DNA from: Sycobia sp. Sy_11
Taxonomy: Eukaryota; Arthropoda; Insecta; Hymenoptera; Epichrysomallidae
DNA length: 64,000 nucleotides
Assembly: GCA_018907035.1 (NCBI GenBank)
Contig: JACCIC010000142.1
Span: 1,235,001-1,299,000 of the forward strand
Direction: 5' to 3'
Shown: in pieces, positions 58,272 through 64,000 of the stretch
Position numbering within the stretch: the first letter of the stretch is position 1
How the letters are laid out: every line of letters begins with the position of its first letter
Position numbers and translations under genes: made by a program
Notes under the pieces: generated by a model
Databases searched by the model: none
The model's input: only the letters and a program-made list of their open reading frames with translations
Told to the model about the DNA's origin: nothing

Positions 58272-61246
58272 TCGCACAAACTAAAGTTTTAAAAAAAATG
58301 GATATACATATAGTCATTATATATCTATTTTTTTTAAATAGCTAGTGCCCCGGCGCAATTCGCAAGCTATGCGTATAGATAAAAATTACTTTTCGGATAT
58401 AATCTAAAATCATAGCTATATTGAAAAGTACAAATGTATTCTGCACCGAGAATGTTTACGTCTTCAAGCCGGTAATGTAATCACGCGCGGTCAAGGCCAC
58501 TGTCAGTTAGACGAATGATTCTGAAAAGCGGCACAAACTTAATATTCAGCCGAATGCGAGAAGATAAGATTTATGCGGCTTCTCAAGCAATACTGATACT
58601 GAGTTAAACACTCACATAGTTATGAATTTATATAATGTTTTATATATTAATTTAATTTAATTATAAATTTAATTATATTAATTTAATTGAAGTTAAGCTA
58701 GAATTGATTAATAATTTATTTATAATGCGATATATAATGATAATATTAATGTCAAATAATAAAATATAATTAATATAAGTAATAATACGAATCTAACACG
58801 TAGATTTATATTCGATATTATGATATACAATATATATATACACAATATTATGGAATATTTTCGATAATCTCGTTTTACACTACGTAATTGTAAATATAAT
58901 CGTATACTTATACTAATTTATGAATATACAAAGGAGTCAATAATATATATATATTTTATCCCCAAAAATACATGTGTTGTAATATGTATAGGTTATTTCA
59001 CCCTATACATGTTGATTATTTCAAGATTGTTAGAAAAGAAGATTTTTGCCGAGTAAAAAGCACAATAAAACGGCAGGTATTTCAAGCATCAATCTCACGC
59101 CATCGTTGGGTTGTTTTGTTTCCAGCGTCGAGTTATAAAGATTGGTGAATTTTTCAATATTTATTATATTTTCGGATTTAAGTAGAGTGGTATTTACCTC
59201 TACTCTTTTCTATAATTCTTTAGATTAATAATATTGGCTATTATACATTATCTTTAAAAACGTGTGAGAGAGGCAGAGAGATATAGAATTAGAATAAGAA
59301 TAGTAAGAGTGACAAGCGCGCACAGCGTTTTTTTTAGTAGTATATCTTGTTCTTCGTAAGGTGTCGCTCTTGTGACTTTATCTCTCTATTATAATTACAA
59401 AATTTATCTCTCTCACACCCTGTGTGATTGGATTCGTGCGTTAGTCTATCGCGGATGCGTATTAGGTAGAAGTAGCTTATTAATTATTATAATTTTATCA
59501 AATGGAATAAAAATCTCAGTTATTTTCTTACTTAATTAAATAAATCTACTTTTGATTTTTTTTATTTGTAGTAGAAAAATAGAAATATTCCCCCCTCCTG
59601 TACCTGATCATTAATCCGTCTTTTCCTGGATTACCAATAATTTATCAATATATATTATCATTTCTATAATTTCCAGGATAAACCAAGGTAAGTCTGAGGA
59701 AGAAATATCCGCAAAGAACCTACGGTCCAAAAAGATTGTTTTAAACAATTTAATCCGTTCGGGGTTCTTTGCAATTCTGTTAACGGGTATTTTTAGCGGG
59801 TGATTAATAATTAAGTACCCCATTAGAGTGTATGATAATTTATTATAATAAATGTGAATAATGCTAATATTTTGTTTTATATAAATAAAATAAATTTTTA
59901 CACATAGAAAGCATACCACGACAAGTCAAAATATATAGTCGCGATACGACAAAGATAAAAATTGTGAAGTCGGCGACCTGTGTATATACACACACGGATA
60001 CCACCGCGACTCTACTTTATACAGACGGGTGTACTCACCACTGACGCAAAATTTTTTTTCTGAGAAAATAATAAGATCAAAATTTATTTTTCTTTTATGC
60101 TTTTTTGACTTTCTGGTTATCGTCTTGGTATTTTTGTTTTTTTGTATATTTTTGTATATTATCATAGTATTAAAAATTAAAATTTTGTTATATTTTTAAA
60201 ATAATTTTCTTGTGTGTGGAATGCTTTTTTTGGAAAATCGAAAATTCGAAAATGACAACTTTTGAAAATTTTTGAAAATTTTTGGAAACTTTGAAAAATA
60301 AAATTCTTTCAGAATTACAAAGTGACTAAAAATAAACTGTTTTTTTTTTGAGGTGAGAATAAATAATTTTTTTTCTTATATATATATTTTTTGCGTTAGT
60401 CATCTATAATTTCTCGCTATTCACTGTCTCTTAACACTAGAGAATTTCATCATTTGACAAATACATGTGTTTTGTTCGTTATTTTTTTTTTCTTCTTTTT
60501 TTTGTTCAATGAAAACAACGAATATTAAATAATTTAACAATCAGTAAAGACAATAATAAGTAAAATCTATACATTTTATAAATTACTAGTAACAGCTGTA
60601 ATTGAAGGTAAAAATTGAGAGATAATTAAATAAGATGTTAATTATTAAATTGAATAATAATTAATTAAATACTGTCAGCAATAATTATTAAAATTTTGTT
60701 AATGAACAATCAATTAAGTCTGGTTAAGAAACAATTGAGTATTTGGTTCGTTAATAACTAATTAAAATCAAATAATTATTTAGACAAATAATAATTAAAT
60801 AACCATTTTTTTTTTTTATAATTTCTTTTGTTTTGTCTCGTCTCTTCTCTTCTATCAGGACAAAACTTACGAAAATTTTTGTTGGGTGTTCTATCTCGTC
60901 ATAACAACCGTCAAATGAGCATCGATCAGCGGGTTAGTTACGGGCATTATTTAATTCATTAATTAATTTAATACCCATTAATTAAGTAATAAATTCTCTC
61001 AAAATTTTTTTTGAAGTGTTTAATTGTTTGTTTAATTAATTTCTATTGTTTTTGCTGTTTTTCCAATTGCTGGAGTATTACCGAGAAATTTGTCATGTAT
61101 CTAGTTAATTAATTAATTTTATAATTTATTTAACAATTATAATTAATTGATTTCAAATTTCTCGTCTATTTTGTGAACTTAGAAATAAAGAACAAAATTT
61201 TGTTTCTTTCCTCTCTCTTTCGTTTCCCGTCAATTAAACAGACAAA

Positions 61247-62140
61247 TGATGGCAAACCCTGCAAACGACTTTGATGATTGGCTCCAAAGCCAATGCGAGG
61301 AGGACAGACATCATAACGGAGTTGGAATTAAAAAATGATGGTTCCCCATTTCAGACGGGTGCCAGGCTATATCGCAGACTGGCAGGAAACTATAGCCGGG
61401 AAGACTTTGTGGAGTGCCAGAGGCGATGTCGCAAAAATACGCGCGCGTAGAGATAAAAAATTATTCACAATTGTAACCTCGACAATGCGTAACGCAACGA
61501 AAACCTATATCATAAATAACATGGAAACAACATACGCCGAACAAGCTGATAATGTAACTGACACACAGCAGGCTCGAGAAGTTAATCCGAACAGAGGCCA
61601 AAGACGTAGCACAACAGCTACCGATTAGCAAATGCAAAACCTGATCGATTTTAATTTGGTAGAGATCAACAGGCACGAATCGCTCGCATGTAGCACAGCC
61701 AATGGATCGGCGATTCAGGCACCTATAACGAGCGTAGCTACATCTTCGGACTCGTGTGTCACGAATGACATAACACATCAGGCGCAAATCGGATCTCATA
61801 CATCAGATGCAGCAGCCGAGCCTCAGGCTGCTAACCTCAGAGATGACCTGGTAATTAATCCTGCATTAAACAGCCTGCAGAATATGCTACAAACTTGGAT
61901 GTGACAACAGAACAGCACTGTCTAAGATCTGCAGCAGAGGCAAAACGAAATGCACACTACGTTGACTAGCATTCAGCAACAGCTGCATAAAATACCGCGA
62001 CGCGATCGTGTCATTTTCCAAGACACATACGGTCTTCAATACTTGGAAAGTGTAGTAATAGAACCACACATTATATCATATCCATTCACCATATTCATGC
62101 TCCATAAAAATCTGCCTGGGGTCTCATCATAGCCTTCAGT
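61247..62140 (+). pseudogene. Gypsy gag pseudogene, copy B
   Basis: It starts ATGATGGCAAACCCTGC, with the same opening as copy A. A frame change near 61320-61335 leads into GDVAKIRARRDKKLF, METTYAEQADN and NLIDFNLVEINRHES, with a stop at 61626 (TAG), and ends around LQNMLQTWM (61904). It is one frame cleaner than copy A but stops before the capsid core blocks found there. The further sequence to 62132 shows short frames only. Confidence 0.75.
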
Positions 62141-62388
62141 GTGTATTATATTTAAATTTGAGCATACCGTTGTTTATATATGAATTAGAGTACAGTCATC
62201 GTCTGTAGCGATGCTAGAAAAACAAAACAAAGTTTCAATGCATTTTTCACTGATCAATAAATCTCAAAATTTTATTGAAAAGCATTTGTCTTATGATTAA
62301 TACTACATCTGTTGCTCGAAAAATATATTAATTCAACTTATTTATGGGGTCTATTTGAATTTTTTGAACCTTAATGGATTTTTTGCAG

Positions 62389-62572
62389 AAGATGGTTAGT
62401 TACATCCTCACAGCTAAACATCAATACAGATATAAAAGAAAAATTAATAGAAATAAAAAGACAATTTCCAGATGATTTATACATTCTTAATACTTGTTTA
62501 GACATGAATAAGACAGGTCAGGCATATCGCTGCATTTCCAATAGAAATTATAAATATCCTGATATACTGCAA
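62389..62572 (+). CDS. EXT2: exostosin-2 (EXT2/sotv) internal exon, next
   Basis: The acceptor is TTTTTTGCAG|A (AG at 62387-62388) and the donor CAA|GTAAGT at 62573. The 184-base exon opens with one base that completes the codon left by the exon ending at 28985 (AG + A = Arg). It then reads RWLVTSSQLNINTDI, DDLYILNTC, RCISN and YKYPDILQ. This matches the EXT2 segment after the FDV-IP block: a hydrophobic strand ending in SSQ/AQLNI, C...RC, then YP-LQ just before the ATFC region. Unlike the first exon, this one keeps most family landmarks. The next exon is not found before 64000. The coding frame has no stop in either exon. Confidence 0.82.
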
Positions 62573-62684
62573 GTAAGTATTCTTATGTAGCAAGTAGTTC
62601 TTCTTATTTTATAGCTTTAAATATTATTTCTTTAACAGATAGCGTTAATATGATTAATTAATATTCCACTTAGTTTAAGATTTT

Positions 62685-62870
62685 AAATTAAAAAATATTT
62701 TTATCGGTCTTACAGTCTTTATAATATAATATATTAGCTAAAATAATAACAGTCGGACTGTTCTTGTTTATATTCACTCCCGAAGAATCTGAAATAAAAC
62801 TTATTACTACAATAAATTATATCACAAAATTAAAAATAAAAATAAGAATAAAATAATAATAAGCTATAAT
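62685..62870 (-). mobile_element. Penelope terminal fragment, copy 4
   Basis: The minus strand matches the AT-rich terminal block at 1380-1545 (TAATAAGTTTTATTTCAGATT, ATAAACAAGAACAGTC, AAAGACTGTAAGACCGATAA). The hammerhead-like motif is not included. Confidence 0.6.
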
Positions 62871-63768
62871 ATGTATATTTTCGATTGATTTGACCAATGA
62901 AAAAGTTGATGAAATAAAAACATATTTTATGCTTTTGGTATCGTTCGACCATATGGTTGCCGATTCTATTAAAAATAAAAATACCTCATACTTATTCAGT
63001 CGTTGGTTTATCTTGACTGCATGAGAAAAAATAAATATCTTATATTTATGTATTCTTCTCGCTATAGGGTCTTTAAATATGTGAAATGAATAGAAATATT
63101 ATAATCGCATTACCATAATTTGCATACTAAATATAAATTTTGTTCTTTTATTAGTTTTATCAAGAATTTGGCGCCTCTAGAATGTCAACAACTGCTAACA
63201 ATTATAATTTTACGGATACTTTTTTCCATATTTCTAAATTACTATTTTCTAGATACAGATACTATTTTCAGTACAGTGTGCCATTATCATTCAGGCCCTA
63301 TCAGAAATTAGTTGACCGCACGGGAACCCATTCGGACGCTTCAAGCTCACAAAAATTTGTTTAGAGTTTTTTAAAGCTCATTAAATCGGGATAATAGAGC
63401 CTGCTGGCCTTTGACGGAGTGTCACGCAACTAGGATCGCGATTCTATTATTCCGGGGTTTTAGAGAGCGTTAGGATGTCTAGAGCTGCAAGGAGTTGCAG
63501 GGAGCTTTTTTGGGCTAGATTATCCACAGAACTGATATTTGTCGCGGAAAACTCGACTTTTTTTCACAAAAACTTAGTGGAGCTGGTGTTTTTATTCAGT
63601 GTTCTTATTCAGTCTCTAGAAAATAATAATAAATTATAATAAGAGTAATTGGATTAAATTATAATAATTAAAATACTTCTTGATGAATTTGTTCATAAGG
63701 ATACTAGGATTCATATAATATAAATTATAATAATAATACCTTACTACCTAATTACCGCAAACCCGTTA
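62871..63768. other. no recognisable gene
   Basis: Part of the presumed next EXT2 intron. Short frames only. It ends in TAATAATAATAC next to the LINE fragment. Confidence 0.5.
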
Positions 63769-64000
63769 CAAGTGGTTCAACGACCACCGAAAGTCAAAGC
63801 TTTAATGGGCCGGGGGTTTGGCTTCATCGCCCGTCTAAGAGAAGGAACAACTCTATCAAAACCTCCCTAATCCTACATTGGATGGCAATTGCGATAGGGG
63901 GTACATGGTTCCGTCATAGAAGATGGGAGCCCCTACAACTGCCAATTGAAATTTATATACCGCCCGTAACGAATAACTTTGTCTACCAAACCGAATGCCG
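63769..64000 (+). mobile_element. R1-clade LINE leader, second copy (cut by window)
   Basis: It matches 2371-2632 of the LINE at 2155: ACCGCAAACCCGTTACAAGT, GGTTTGGCTTCATCGCC-like, AGAAGATGGGA and CTACAACTGCCA. It begins after an ATAATAATAA flank and lacks the first 215 bases of the other copy. ORF1 would start beyond the window. Confidence 0.75.

Larger units (their letters stand above)
57376..62140 (+). mobile_element. Ty3/Gypsy retrotransposon, copy B, truncated
   Basis: 5' LTR, primer-binding site, long leader and part of gag, all matching copy A at 8452. The leader is about 1.6 kb longer than in copy A, the extra being AT-rich sequence between about 58620 and 60800. Gag breaks off near 62140 and no pol is present; the host exon lies 250 bases further on. 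Confidence 0.85.

Overview
The window reads as transposon-packed, AT-rich insect nuclear DNA. A hymenopteran such as an ant is my best guess, from the mix of mariner, R1-clade, Penelope, BEL/Pao and Gypsy families; I cannot prove the taxon. No bacterial operons, CRISPR arrays or rRNA genes are visible. The only host-gene sequence I can support is two short plus-strand coding exons, at 28779-28985 and 62389-62572. Both resemble exostosin-2 (EXT2; sotv in Drosophila), a heparan sulfate co-polymerase of the Golgi. They are consecutive parts of the protein and their splice phases match exactly, so most of the window would be one 33.4-kb intron full of mobile elements.

Layout, left part. 1-6525 holds a dead irritans-type mariner, a Penelope terminal fragment, a 3'-truncated R1-clade LINE and a second dead mariner-type element. 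7256-8444 is a probable non-autonomous Helitron. It is abutted by a Ty3/Gypsy element (8452 to about 15450) with LTR, gag, protease, RT, RNase H and integrase, all broken. A piggyBac deletion derivative (15633-16394), a nearly intact mariner with matching terminal inverted repeats (17191-18461) and a rearranged minus-strand R1-clade LINE (18463-20560) follow. 20560-28778 is mostly AT-rich DNA and microsatellites with a mariner remnant, a GC-rich block and two coding-like minus-strand fossils.

Middle and right. The presumed intron (28986-62388) carries three copies of one R1-clade LINE family (29485, 39565, 43414; all minus), whose 3' ends join AAT/ATT repeats. It also holds a Penelope element with a GIY-YIG domain and a hammerhead-like motif (31080-33200), two BEL/Pao relics (35300-37260 and 49360-50580), a 1.76-kb long-TIR element (45228-46987), a mariner deletion element inside a duplicated segment, and a tRNA-derived SINE-like sequence. 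Further right are a second Penelope terminus, several Gypsy-type LTRs set against (TA)n tracts, a run of strong stem-loops (54556-55178) that I cannot assign, and a second Gypsy copy (57376-62140). The window ends in the 5' region of another copy of the first LINE family.

Almost no element protein is intact. The longest uninterrupted one is a 442-codon frame at 40742-42070, which seems to join LINE ORF1 sequence to reverse transcriptase.
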